This document shows positions 1 to 12,174 of a stretch of 64,000 bases of DNA, piece after piece. Under the pieces are notes generated by a model that was given only the letters and a program-made list of their open reading frames with translations, ran no database searches and was not told where the DNA came from. The stretch is from Tubiluchus corallicola. Its lineage: Eukaryota; Priapulida; Priapulimorpha; Priapulimorphida; Tubiluchidae. The position numbers were made by a program, and so were the translations under genes. Where the stretch lies: the NCBI GenBank assembly GCA_030141605.1, contig JAQGDQ010000028.1, positions 1,001,501-1,065,500 on the forward strand, in the 5' to 3' direction. Positions within the stretch are counted from its first letter, which is position 1; the number at the start of each line of letters is the position of its first letter.

Positions 1-3000
1 ATATCTTAACTGGTATTGTACGGCGGAACACGTACGTGTACGGTGATAACAAGTCGGATAAAGTAAACGGCAAACGAGAAGAACAGTAAGTACTGATAAC
101 ACGCTGACAATAAGCACTTTAGACCAATTCCAGATATTAATTTTATGAGCTAATCTAGCGTAACTTAGTGGTGGCCAGTAATTTGGAGTTTCCAGCATTG
201 TGGCAGTATCTGTTTTAGCAAGCAAACATTATAGGCTGTAACTGATTGGGTTAATCTAGCATAATGTAGAGGATCCTGCCTCCTTTGCTGGACCCCCATC
301 AATGAAATTGTCTGGCTATCACAGCATTTTGATCAAGGGATCATGTTTGACTATTTTGCAGTGTGTTCTCCAACTGCACCATATTTGTTTATTTGCCCTT
401 AGCTTTTAAAGCAAATATAAATTGGAGTTGGGATGGGGTGGAGTGATGACAAAATTCTCTTTAGCCCCAATCCTACCATTGATAAGCTGAGTCATATAAT
501 GTAATGTTAGAGTGTGTTTCTGATTATCTCAAAAGTTGGTAACCTTTGAGGTTACGTTATAGTCTCAAAATTACAGACTATTTTACATATATGGTCAGAA
601 TAAAAATTGTGTTTTAACAATGCTCAGTAACGGCTAATTCTGGGCATAAAAGTGTAGTTGGATGTTTCTGAATGTACGTCGTGTGCTAACTCACTTTTAA
701 TGCAAAGAAGTTGTTTTCTTATGTCGTGCTGTAACCACTAATGCATAAAGGCATATTCGTTTGTTATTATTAGTAGTAGTAGTAATGCTGCTACTATTAA
801 AGTGATCTGTATTTTTGAGTGTTTCCAGTTCTGATTGTGTTTTCGTACTAATACTTACTAATGAATTTCCATAACTAATTCTTCTTGTTGAATAATGTGC
901 TTGTTATTAATACTGCAGCAACTTGCATCACAGACTACAAGCTTCTGCTAGACCTAAGGGTCATGTTAAATCAGCCTCGACTTCTCATGCTGGTCGTTTA
1001 GGGTTGGTCCCTTACGATCAGCTGGCACAAGATCCATTATTGCCCATGTGAGTGGAACTACAGAAATTCTTGTGCATCTTGGCCTTACTTTTGCCGGGTC
1101 GCAAAATTTTGTGTTTTACAGTAAACTTTTAACATTTTAATGGTCATAATTGAATTTGAAATTTGCAGTATTATGATTTTTAGTAGCTTTCTTTCTACTA
1201 AAAAATGTTGTGTATACTTTTTATAGGAGTCTTCATTATTAGTCAGACAAACACGTAGACAGACAAACTTATTTTGTTTTATGATACAGCTGCTGTTAGA
1301 GCAAGAGCTACATTGTTTATTTTTTAGATCAGCAAAGGTTTTCATTTTTTTTTGCACAGACTATAGGCGATGATCATTTTATTTTAGCAATGATTGATAA
1401 AATGGCTAGCTTTTTCTTCCACAAAGCAGCTAAGTAATCGGCTCAGCGCAATGTAGACCTAGCCTTAGGGCTTTTTTTGCTCCAAATTTCAAATTCTTAA
1501 TTACGACCTGTTTTTCATTGAGTGCATGGTAAATGCCTTGCAGCAAAAGTTTATTTTCTACTTTTTAACCAGTTAACTAGCATAGGGTTATTGTGCTGTT
1601 GTGACTCGAGCTTAGTTAGGATCGGGTTTGCTACCTTATAGTTCAGGACGTTTTTCTTCTTGTCTTCTTCCGTTCAATTGTTTATAATTAGCGGAATGGG
1701 CGTTAGCTGAACATTTGCTTTGTTATGCAAAAACTTTACACTCATTTCTTGGCAATTTTTGGCTTTTTGTTTGCAGGTAATCTGTAGTTTTGGAATTTTA
1801 AGTTCTTAACACTGTTGGTTGTTCTTTAAAATACATTATTAAGTGGTTTGCAGTTACATAATTGCTGTTGTTTTTTGGTGTTTTTTTGGTATAAGCAGTT
1901 TTGCTTGATTTAGAATTCTATGCATGTGTGGTTTTCTGCATTTCTTATTTGTTGATAGTGTATAAACCTAAAAGTTGATTGTGTACTTTGTTAAAAAAAC
2001 TTGCGTGAATATGAAATGTAGAATAGTAAACAACAAAGATTTCATATGAGAGAGTAATTATAAATATATTATAAACTGATATTATTATATTTTAATTATT
2101 AACAATTTTTTTAGCATTACATTTTGCTAATAATAATCTTTTGTTGATGTTTGAGTTAACTAAAACAATTTAAAATGATCATTTCTGCATTTTGAAAACT
2201 CTCTTGACATTTTTGTGATGTTTTGTAGGACGGCTGGCAGTCGGCAACAGTCAGCAACATTTGTACCTAGTGTACCCCCGTCTGCTAACATTAGCGGTGG
2301 TTCGACACGATTCCAGCGGAATACAGCCAATAGGAGTACTTGGCAACCCACACGACGGGTTACCGTAGGCATTGGCCCTCCTGGTGAAGTTACACAAGAC
2401 ACGATGAGCGCCTCACGGGACCGTTCATCGTTCCTTAGCAAACTATCTTCCAAATTCAGCAAAAGGTTTGTAATCTTGTGGCATTTGTCCATCTGCATGA
2501 TAAACCCATAAATTGAGTTTTACTTTGGCAGTGTCTGCAGATAGCTTATTTTCAGTGTTTCGAATTTTTGTTCAAACTGTTTTGTTTTTGAAGGTTGTGT
2601 GTTTTCAAACATCATTTTGACTAATTTTGCATGTGCAGCACTTTAAGTATTCAATCACACACGAAATACGATGATAACACTAATAAGAAAGTTTGCTGCT
2701 TTTTATTAAGGGCACACTTCTTTTCAATTCATTTTATCTGGAATATTCCTCTCGCAGGAATATGTATGCGTGTTTTAAATGGAGAAGTAATTGTATTTTT
2801 CAGTCTTTTCAAAAGTACACAGTTTACAGATATACCTGTGGTGTTCATTATTATGTTGTTCAATGATTTGAAATGGTATAGTAAAGACAGTTACATGTAA
2901 ACTTGGTATCCGACCTGTATATTTATGTAATTTGTGTAATTTTAAAATTTAAGATAATTTTCATGTTATGGGAGAACATATTGTTGTATTGTGATTTTTA

Positions 3001-5881
3001 CACGATGGAAGATTTTCTTTTGAAATCTCTTTAATTAGCCAAAAAGTAATAATCTACAATATATTTAATAATTAATTTCACAATTATTAAGTAATTTTTC
3101 AAAAACTTGAGACATTTTTTTAAACACGATTCATTTTATTTTTATGTTTAAAACAATTTATGAGTATATACTGTAAAATGTAAAATTAATGCGTGCTGGA
3201 AACATTGAGAATTTTGCAAGGACGCCCCGTCAGACTCGTAAGTTTCCAAGTTTGTGAACTCACTAATGGTGACTGTTAACTATAGGTTCTCGTATATGCT
3301 GCTAAATACAGACAATATTATTAATATGGTGTGTTGCTTTGGCAAGTGCTTTACTCTATTGTAGCCAAATTAAACAGCATTACCAATGGTTATGAAATGA
3401 AGCTATAAATTTTTACCAGTCTTTAACCTGTATAATTTGCTTGGAATAGTGTGTGTGTACTGTAAAAATGTCACTTTCTAAGCGAGGCATTGAAGCTCAG
3501 TTTGCAAAAAAAAAAAATTCTGTTTACAGTATTACTTAAATAACATTGGAAATTTACTCACTTCTCTTGCATCAGACAAGTGTATTTTCTTGTTGACTCA
3601 GTAAATACATTTGCATCTTACTAGTGTTAATTCATTGCTAATCAGGAAGTTAGCTGGTCAGCAGTGGTGCAGTTGTTTTGCTGTTGGGTGTTTGCAGTGA
3701 AATGTTGGTTATTAAGCTCAGCAAATAACTTTTCCCCTCCGAACTTCTATTTCTGTTGCGTGTGTTGTTGTATGTTGCTCTTTTTTGCCTTTGCTTCATT
3801 TGCGCATAAATTGCAAACTGCCTTTTGCCTTTAGAAACTTGTATGACATGAAACGTTCCGCGACAGCACCGACAGCCATGGATCGGTCAGCCCGAGCTAG
3901 TATCGTGCGGAGGTAAACCATTGCATAGACATAAGCTCTCTTTCTAACACCTGCTTCTGCTTACTAAACTAGATCATCTTTACTTCTTGAGGCAGAACAG
4001 TTAGCAGTTACAAATTTGTGAAACTTGTGATCAAATGTTGCTAATATAAAATCTTGTTTCACTGTAGTCTTTCCCTGTTAGGTTCGCCCTCTGTTGTTAA
4101 CTTGGCCTAGGTATTAACGTGCCTACTACTTACTTTTCATTCTAACCCAGTGTGTAATCATGCAAACTTTAACGCCTGCAGCAGAATAATTACTCAAGTA
4201 AGGGTCTCGTGTTCCGAGATGAAGTCTTTGACACTGCAATTAACATCTGTGTCATGACCGTTCAACTGTCTTTAAACTTTAATTACTGTCTTGTAGTTGT
4301 CTGATTTCTAAGATAATAATCACTTCTGTACTAATTACTAGGTAGCACTCGTCTTGATAGCTAGCTTAGTCTTTTAACACCAAATTTATATGTTAATAGC
4401 GTGCTTTAAAACTACAGTAAATGATTTAAATTTTTCAAGAAGTTTCAGAGTTACGTGATGTGTGTTTTAATAGTTTCGCATAATCGCATGGATGTTGTAA
4501 TGCGAATTTAGATTGTCTTTTGTTGTTGCATGATATTTATTTTTCTGCTTGCTGCAATATATTAATGCTAAATCTGTAAGAAGTTTAAATTGTAGTCCAT
4601 TAATGAGCTAAATATTGAAAAGTTTGGTAAATGCTTGTACTGCTATGTTGCAGAAAAAACCTAATACGTGCATGGCTCAGAGATAGACATTGGAACAGGC
4701 AAGTTTCCCTGAGCTCATAGCTCTTCCATTTGTTTGACTAGCCCCTGACAAATTTTCATTTTCTCTTAATATACCATTATTTATTTATTTGATAACAACA
4801 TCTTGTTTGCAATGTTAAGTCTGTCTTCTGCGTGTCTAGTCTTCAGCCTTTAAAAATCTATGTTCAAGTGATTACTTTAATGTATTTTTGTCTCCCATGT
4901 TTTGTATTAATTTTTCACTTAAATGCTTAGTTTTGGGCTACTGGTCATAGTTATTTTCGGTTATCTTTCTGTACGTCCTCTACTTTTCATACATACCTTT
5001 GATTCCAACTCTTTTTCTCATACCATTACTTACTAACATTAGTTATAAGATAACACATGGTCTATTTTTGTAACTAGTTTCTGCTAATTTTCACAAATTT
5101 ATTACAGCAGTTAGCCAGAACACTTAGGCACTTAGAATTTGTGTGTCACGGGCGCTTTTGTTGTAGTCTTATATACTCAAGTTATTTTTCATCTTTATGT
5201 TGTTTTTATTATTGTAGTGCAATTTATAATTATGTCAAAAGTTAAACATCCCAAAAGAAATTGTTTATGTTTGTGCGTATAATGTAGATGGTCTGAATAT
5301 AGTGCCATTTAATTATAAAGTTTGCATTCGTGTGCTGAAAGTACCTGATTTTATTTCAAGTACCTTTGCCATTATTATTATTATATTGGCAAAATGCGAC
5401 AATCTAATATCCTTAGTGTTATCATTAAGAAGCCATTTTGAAAACTTTTTGTTATCACTGTAACACTTAACATAGTAATTGGTGTTTGGTGTATTGTATT
5501 TTTTAGGCACAGTAAAAAAGCAAAGTTTTGAGACACTTTTTAAATTTTATTTACAGGAATATTGATGATGACACAATCAAACCCCGTTCTCTGCGGTTTA
5601 CCTGGTCAATGAAAACCACCAGTTCCAAAGATCCAACCGACATGATTCGTGAGATTCGCCGGGTGCTCACAGAGAACAACTGTGACTATGAGCAGAAAGA
5701 AAGGTTTCTGCTCTTGTGTGTGCATGGCAATCCCAACACGGACAGCTTAGTGCAGTGGGAGATGGAAGTGTGTAAGTTACCGCGCTTGTCTCTGAACGGT
5801 GTCCGATTTAAACGGATTTCCGGCACATCGATAGGATTTAAAAACATTGCATCTAAGATTGCCAATGAGCTGAAGCTGTGA
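1..5881 (+). CDS. MARK: MARK/Par-1 serine/threonine kinase, 3' part (linker to KA1 domain), 5' truncated
   Basis: Exons seen are 1-85 (cut by the window edge), 919-1047, 2229-2465, 3835-3912 and 5557-5881, with the stop at 5879-5881. All junctions keep frame. The first exon carries RRNTYV, the conserved linker motif around the atypical-PKC site of vertebrate MARK/Par-1. Exon 3 ends in the basic Ser-rich stretch [14 protein letters not shown]. The last exon is a textbook KA1 (kinase-associated 1) domain, running from [16 protein letters not shown] to the C-terminus [10 protein letters not shown], nearly identical to vertebrate MARK1-4. KA1 binds acidic phospholipids and holds the kinase inactive. 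The family phosphorylates microtubule-associated proteins and controls cell polarity. The catalytic and UBA domains must lie left of the window. A candidate 45-nt cassette exon at 4654-4698 is listed separately. Family assignment is very secure; which paralogue cannot be told. Confidence 0.95.
86..5556 (+). other. MARK introns
   Basis: The introns are 86-918, 1048-2228, 2466-3834 and 3913-5556, all with GT donors and AG acceptors. They are AT-rich with many stop codons in all frames. Apart from the possible cassette exon at 4654-4698 I see no gene, RNA or intact mobile element in them. Open frames antisense to the exons, such as the one across 2160-2498, are by-products of the coding sequence. 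Confidence 0.7.
4654..4698 (+). other. Candidate alternative cassette exon of MARK with a GC splice donor
   Basis: Within the last MARK intron, a good acceptor (TATGTTGCAG) is followed by 45 open bases and then by AACAG|GCAAGT, the consensus form of a GC-type donor. The neighbouring MARK exons both break codons after the second base. This segment enters and leaves in that same phase, so including it adds 15 residues (core [14 protein letters not shown]) without shifting frame. Vertebrate MARKs have alternatively spliced exons in the same linker region before KA1. Whether this segment is transcribed is unknown. Confidence 0.4.
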
Positions 5882-7850
5882 AAACAACAGGGCGTGCAAA
5901 ATTGTGACTGCGAGATACTCAGAAGTTCTGTGAGATAATATGTGCCGATGTGATTGTACATCTAGTTGCTTCTACACTGAAATTGACTTGTGTGGGATTT
6001 TACGTTTCTGTTACTGGTTACTAGAAACCGATCCCATTCTACTAGTTTATGCAGTGCTGATGCCGAAGTGTGGAACTTTGTGGTAAACTGGTCTCAGTGT
6101 TACATGCCATCACAGCTTCGTTGTAGTTCAGTAAGACCAACGAGTTTCCCCGTGTGTTGCTAGTAACTAAATTCAGTATGTATTAATGAAGCCGTAAACT
6201 TTAATTTATGTACATTTTCAACCATGGTCTCACAGATTTTGGATGTATTTTGTACAGTTTGCCACCATATGTACTCAAGTGTTTCTAATGATACTTTCTG
6301 CCAGCTTTTTTGTTGTTTCTGTTGCATAATATATTATGTGCTCATATTGATTGTTGGAAGACATTTTTTATTGCTGTTGTACTATATTGGGTACAGGGAT
6401 GATGAGTCACGTAAATTGTATACGAATTGTGTCTATTTTAACAGTATTACGACATGGTTCTAGTTCGTGTTAAATTTTGTTATTTTTGCAAATTTGTACC
6501 CGTGTGCAGTGCAGATAAGATTTTCTTCTTCATGCTAGTATTCATGAAGTTTCTGAGCAAGTTTCTGCAATGCAACATAGGCCTCTGTGGAGTACTGCAG
6601 AAAGTAAGGGTACATCTATGTAATCATCTTACATAAATTTTTTCTGGAATGCACTCTGGAAAAATGCGGGGAGAATATGATCAGGAATTATTATGTAAGC
6701 CTATGCAGACTGTTCATGAATTTGTGTTATCTTTGTGTGATCGACTTACATCCATCACATGTTCAGTGTTGTGTATTCTTTGCTACACTACAAAGTTTAG
6801 TAGAAATTTACGATTCTGTGCGATAATTGAAGCCCACTGCTGTAAGTGTGATAGCTAAATGTGGCAAGATGGCTTTCATCAATTCAACAAACTTCAACCT
6901 GGCTGCCTGGGGCCAATGAATTCAAACACCTAAATGTAAGTCTTGTGCTTCGTTATTACTGCGTAAAAGGTAATTCCATAAAAAAAAATTATACAATTTT
7001 ATGGATTAGATGCTACGAGTTTCACACATAATTTCATTTCTATTTGGCAAAAAATAGTTTCTGTGGTCTCAAAAGTTTGATTCAACTGTCTGTACAGTGT
7101 TAAGTTTAACTTTGTTTTTCTGTGCCTCACTTCACTTGTTGAATTATAGGTTTTGTGTTATAGTTTCAGGAAGAGACTTGTTTTGTGATACAGTACATCA
7201 CTTTTGACTTTTTTGCAAAAAAAGTGTGGTATAAGCTTTACAATGTAAAAAATTGATTAAAATTCTGCTTTTGACATAGTTGTGATAGCATTGTCAAAGC
7301 CATAAGGTACTGTTGACATAATGAAAAATTAAATGCGTGTAAAAGATTTATTTGAAATAAATTTGTCAAAAGGAAATAAACCACATTTCACCATGTTTTG
7401 GCCAAGATACACAAAAAGTTATTATGATCAAGTTATTCTTTTTCAACATAGATTTACATGTTACTTTGCAATATAGGCAATACATTGTTCATTTTACAGT
7501 TAACTGCACACTTTCTGAACTGTTGAAATGTTCAGCAAGTATTACAGTACATGTATTAACGTAGTCCTTTATTCCATACAAAAGTACATGTATGAGCATT
7601 TCAATTCCGCAAAAATCATGCAAGTCGCCCCTTTGCTACTAGCATTTGTCGTGTTAATAGTATACATATTTATATCTTAATGTACTGTGTTCTTGTAATC
7701 CACGTGAATTGTATATTTAATTAGTGTAAAGATGCAAGTTGTTCTGACAGTTTCAAAATGACAGTCGAGCACTGTCGCAATGAGGTGCTTTCATAGATGC
7801 AAAATCATACTGAACTGATACATGTGTAATAAACCCTTGTATAGTTTAAG
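5882..7850 (+). other. MARK 3' untranslated region
   Basis: Non-coding sequence after the MARK stop. AATAAA poly(A) signals on the + strand lie at 7356-7361, 7375-7380 and 7828-7833, so the message probably ends between about 7.4 and 7.85 kb. Short open frames at 6224-6858 have no recognisable domains and are treated as UTR noise. From 7851 to 9067 the sequence is AT-rich intergenic DNA with nothing I can identify. Confidence 0.55.
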
Positions 7851-9067
7851 CAAGTTGTTTTCTTACTGTTTGTGCTTATTCAATTGGTTAACATGGCTGC
7901 AACCACACGCAGCATTTGCATTTCACTTTAGAACAGCAAAACTTAACACAACTTCATGCAGTAAGTGAAGGGTGGCATCACATATGTGCTGACATTCATG
8001 CATACATACAATTGTTAAATACCGCATGAAGCTAGTTAGGAAACTTTAGATGGTCCAGGAATGGGCAGCAAATGGTTATAACTGTAGAAGGCTATTCCTT
8101 TGCATTTTTATTTGCTGGGTAAAATTGGTACATGTATAACTACTGTGACATTACTTCCATAATGAAAATTAAATTTGTTTGAAGGGAAATTGCATAGTTT
8201 GTTTACTCACTTAGAATGGGCACATTTAAGCACATCGGAAGATTATGAACTCATTCACTGAAGTAACATAATTTTTCCCAGGTACACACACATGTATGTA
8301 CTGTCTGCCACTTAAAGCCTTGAGCTGCTTTTGATTCTCGTTTAGTGCAGTATAGCTTATATTAGACTGGACATGTAAATGTATAGTTTATTAATATGGT
8401 ATTGTATACATCATTTTAGTCAGCATGGTTGAGTGAAGCAATGGATGTATGGCATTACTGGTATAGCACTGTTTTTCCATTCTGAGAAAAATTCTATATT
8501 AAAAAAATAAATATGTTGTTGCACGAATCAGTCCTTACAATACAATTTGTAAACGACATCTGAATACTTTTTGATATTACATGCATTTACAAAACATAAT
8601 GCAAACTTAATAAATTACATTATCATACACGAATAAAATATCACAGCATACGAAATTTGGTTTTCCGTGCTTTTCTCATTATGTATTAATGTTACTTTGA
8701 GAACATTTATTTTTATTTATTTATATCATTAAATGTTTACTGTATATATATATATTCCAGCAAAGTTTATCCTGCATGTACATTGTCAAGGATTATCCAA
8801 AGTTAGAGAGCATAATTATGTTGGAAGGAATTGTGTAGGCTCAATAGAGCATAACTGCTTATATTACTGCTGGCCAAAATAAAATAACATAACTACTGAA
8901 CATTCAACAATTAACACGGAGAGAAAATGAACAATATGAAGTTTAAAAATCGCTTGAAAACCTTGCAGAATTTTGTTGTAGTTTTTAATGTGTAGTTTCT
9001 TCATTGCATCAGCAATTGGATTGATGATGTCCTATATGGAGTAACAATGAAGCCACTCTACTTCCTA

Positions 9068-11820
9068 TCAGTCAAATTTAACACCCTTTTCATGGGCTTT
9101 CAATTTTTTACTACTTGGATTAATTATACTCATTCCTTCTTTTCGACGTACTACTTTGCGTCCCTTTTTGTAAGTATCTGGACTTGCAACATCAAACCGA
9201 GTCACAGATTTACCTGATATGCCACTGCTCTTTGCCTTCTCTAGTTCAGACGATAATTTAGACACGTCATGCTGAAGTGAATTGTTAGTATCAGCAAGGA
9301 GAAATAGCGCCTTTTTCAGTAAAAGTTTTGCATCCGTAGCTGTGGCCTCTGTTAGGTTGAACATGAGTGATCGTGATCCAGACCCCAATGTCATGCTTAG
9401 GCTAGATCCGACAGGTGAGATATTCATTGCAGCAGCGGCAAATGCTGTCCTGTAAAAGGACGCAAGTATAGCAGCATTAAACAACTTGCTCAAAATCAGC
9501 ATTAAACGTGGCAGTTATACTTTTGTAATCTAAAGGTCACTGGTTCAAACCCAGGCTCAGTTGCAACTTGCACATTTCCTTTTCTCGGTTAGGTTTGGTT
9601 CAAATTTTCAATTGTTGCAGATTTATTCCATCATTACACAGCCTAAAAGGGGAGTTAATATTATTTACACACAAACGCACACTCACACACATACATACCG
9701 TATTTTACCAAAGAAATCAGCAAACGAATCCACAGATTCTACTACCATATTGCTTAAATCACTTTTGTCCAGTGTTGCTTTCCATACACTAATGCCATCG
9801 GTTGCACATAAAGACCATAAAACCGTATTGTCGTCAAAAGAGGTGAAAGCAATATAGCTGCAAAGAAAAGCATTATAAAGGCATAATACAATTAGTTACT
9901 AGTATCAATTTTTATTTATTTTGTTCACTCCAGCAGGATAGGATCCTATGATGAAAGTTTACTTGCAGCACCCATAGCACCCGTGAGCTGGCTGCTAGAC
10001 TGCTGTTAACCTAGCCATGTGATTTTCTTTACAACTTAGAACAATTAGCTTCACACATATAATACTAATTTTACCAAAAATATTAAAGACCCTTTTTTGG
10101 GCTTTCAATTTTTTTACTACATTCGGATTAATTATATTTATTTCCTTCATTTTGATGTATATCCTTGTATCAAAAAGCTATCAAGGTTTAATGCATTTGT
10201 GAAAAAATTCATACTTATAGTCTACTATACTACTTTTAACATTCTCAAACTATAGACCAGTCCAAACTCGTTAATGTTGTGACTGAGTGGCGCTGAAAGT
10301 TGAAAGCAATGTGTCTATACCATCAATCTGTAATGTCTATCACACTTCCAGGGGAATCGTCCTTGTTCCATAAACCTCTGTAACGAATATTATGCTTGCG
10401 CCCCACCTAGCTCATACATTAATGTTACGAAGGATTAGGGTTGCCAGATTAGAAAATTAGAATACGGGACACTCTTAAAATCTCTCTATATATTACTGTA
10501 TATTTAAATTTATACATGCCTACACACCCAGACCAATATATTATATAAAAGAAGAGACATAAGTTAAAAACATAAATCGAATTGCAAGCAGGCCGTTTTG
10601 TGAAAACACCTAGCAACACTAGTTTCCTCGTTACACTTGGGTTATTTTCATCAAGAGAATCTGAGAAAAGAAAGTATAAAGTTATAAAGTAAAAAATATA
10701 AAGTTACAACTAAGAACTGTAAGAAGGTAGTAAAAATATCTTTTGTTTACGAAATTTGAAAATGAGCTAAATACGGGACATTTTGGTGTCCATGGTCCGT
10801 ACAGGACAAGGGACAAAACTGTAAAATATGGGACATGTCCCATATATAAGGGACGTCTGGCAAGTGACAACCCTACGAAGGATCAGAGACCTGGCCAGAT
10901 TAGAATTCAAGTCCCACTCAATTTTCTCCGAGCGACTGCCTATTTTGATGGTGCATTATGACAAACTGCCCTGCTCTTACGATACCGAAGGTTGATCAGC
11001 ACCTGAGTGGTGGAAAAAGTTAATGAAATAATAGGATATAAAAGTCCAATAAGTTCAGCATTTGTTTTTATAAAAACAAAAAATTGATATTTGACCCAAG
11101 TTTTTGATGCATACGATCATATAAAATGTATTTTAACTTGAATAAATGATTAAATCGCTACAAGAAGAATTTTTTCGAAGTGTGTTTACACTGATTTTTA
11201 TTGAAATAAACTAAGTAATTTTTCAAAATAACAATTATAATTATTAGTCATCTTCATTATAATCCGCATTATAACTAAGCACGCCACGTGCATTCAGATT
11301 TTAATTTCCACAGCCGTCATGTTAATAACGTTTCATGTACGTGTTTTTAAAAAACTGTTGTCTGGCACAGCAGGTTGTTTACATTAAATGTTAGTAGAGG
11401 GGTGGACTGAACACACACATAACAAGTAAATTTAGTTAAAATAATTGCTATAGCAAGTAATTTTAGGTCCTTTAAGCCACCAATTTATTCAGTCAAAAGA
11501 ACTAACGTTTCTACTGAATAAAGTCATGTTCAGCATTTTTACTGTTTCAGCATTATCTCAATTATTAAATAAATAATGTGTATTTTCACAGAATTATATA
11601 TATACATAAACGTACTGGGCATAGAAATGCTGACGGTCCACGAGTACTCACGAGCAATCGTGAGAGCAGCGCGGATCATCATAATGAGATAAGCAATCAT
11701 GTCGAACAGGCGAAAATTGACCGGGACCTGGATTCTAATAGAGTGCCAGATATACTAAGTGGGTAATTGCAGCTGAATGTGGTGCTCGGATCCAGCTTGC
11801 CACCAACAAAATCGCGACAT
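9068..11820 (-). CDS. PAXX: PAXX, non-homologous end-joining factor (XRCC4/XLF paralogue)
   Basis: Minus strand. The C-terminal exon is 9444-9068 and the middle exon 9857-9709; the proposed first exon is 11820-11804 (MSRFC...), giving 180 residues against 204 in human PAXX. The core matches the family. A head-domain segment VLWSLCATDGISVWKATL is followed by SMTLGSGSRSLMFNL and then a coiled-coil helix (about residues 95-125, LLLKKALFLLADTNNSL). The tail ends RRKEGMSIINPSSKK...KGVKFD, like the Ku-binding tail of human PAXX (ESLINP...GVDFD). PAXX stabilises Ku at DNA ends during end joining in the nucleus. The acceptor of the last exon is the second of two nearby AGs (exon begins at 9444), the one that keeps the frame. 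The two main exons are secure. The 17-nt first exon is inferred: it gives RFCCY where human has RFVCY, but its donor (TG|GTGGCA) is weak. An alternative GC donor three bases later would also keep frame. Confidence 0.82.
9503..9572 (+). repeat. tRNA-like (SINE-type) fragment inside the PAXX intron
   Basis: Within PAXX intron 2 there is a B-box-like GGTTCAAACCC (around 9541-9552), preceded by a 17-nt segment that can fold as a 5-bp stem and 7-nt loop. No complete acceptor stem or good A box is seen, and the loop lacks the purine expected after the anticodon. It is best read as a tRNA-derived SINE remnant, not a tRNA gene. Confidence 0.4.
9858..11803 (-). other. PAXX intron 1
   Basis: If the proposed first exon is right, this is PAXX intron 1. 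It contains the hAT-type MITE at 10436-10875. The rest is AT-rich DNA. The short open frame at 11578-11766 has no recognisable domain and its only good splice signals do not join to either neighbour in frame, so it is not called as a gene. Confidence 0.45.
10436..10875. mobile_element. hAT-type MITE (440 bp) with 8-bp target-site duplication
   Basis: The element begins TAGGGTTGCCAGA and ends TCTGGCAAgtgacAACCCTA, so its ends are inverted repeats, with a 5-base insertion in one. It is flanked by exact copies of CGAAGGAT (10428-10435 and 10876-10883). An 8-bp duplication and a TAGGG terminus fit the hAT superfamily. Inside are repeated GGGACA/TGTCCC motifs. There is no transposase; the short open frames on both strands are incidental. 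It is a non-autonomous element in the PAXX intron. Confidence 0.8.
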
Positions 11821-12174
11821 GCTGTCTAAAAACGTCAGAGTAAATGGATGATGAACATTAATATAGTTACATTATTCTAAGCCGACTGCCTGACTTTAAG
11901 TTTAACGTGTTACTGTGATAACAAAATTTACACGTATGCATAATATGCCGTAATACTAATAGTAACTAATAATATACCGCAACCCGTTAGCAGCAACATC
12001 ACAGTGTAGGTTAGATATACTAAAATCAATCGCAAAATTATTTCCTAAATTAAATTCTGATGACATAATGGTGGGCAAATAATTATTTCATATTATCTGA
12101 GCTTTCCTGAGGGCACCGCCATACTGCAAATGAAGTTAAGATTTTTCTACAATAGATGGCACAAACGCAGCAAC
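11821..12174. promoter_or_regulatory. Presumed bidirectional promoter between PAXX (-) and PNPT1 (+)
   Basis: The proposed PAXX start (11820) and the PNPT1 start (12175, or 12130) face away from each other across about 310-355 bp. No TATA box is placed convincingly, as the region is AT-rich throughout. Calling it a shared promoter rests on the gene arrangement and on the uncertain PAXX first exon. Confidence 0.4.

Noticed and set aside
2160-2498. 112-codon minus-strand frame
   Set aside because: It is antisense to a MARK exon whose sense translation clearly matches the family.
9503-9572. tRNA gene
   Set aside because: Only a B-box-like and an anticodon-stem-like segment are present; no acceptor stem, poor A box and an abnormal loop.
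11578-11766. 62-codon plus-strand frame before PNPT1
   Set aside because: No recognisable motif; it does not splice in frame to the PNPT1 first exon, and the antisense donor nearby does not yield a PAXX start.
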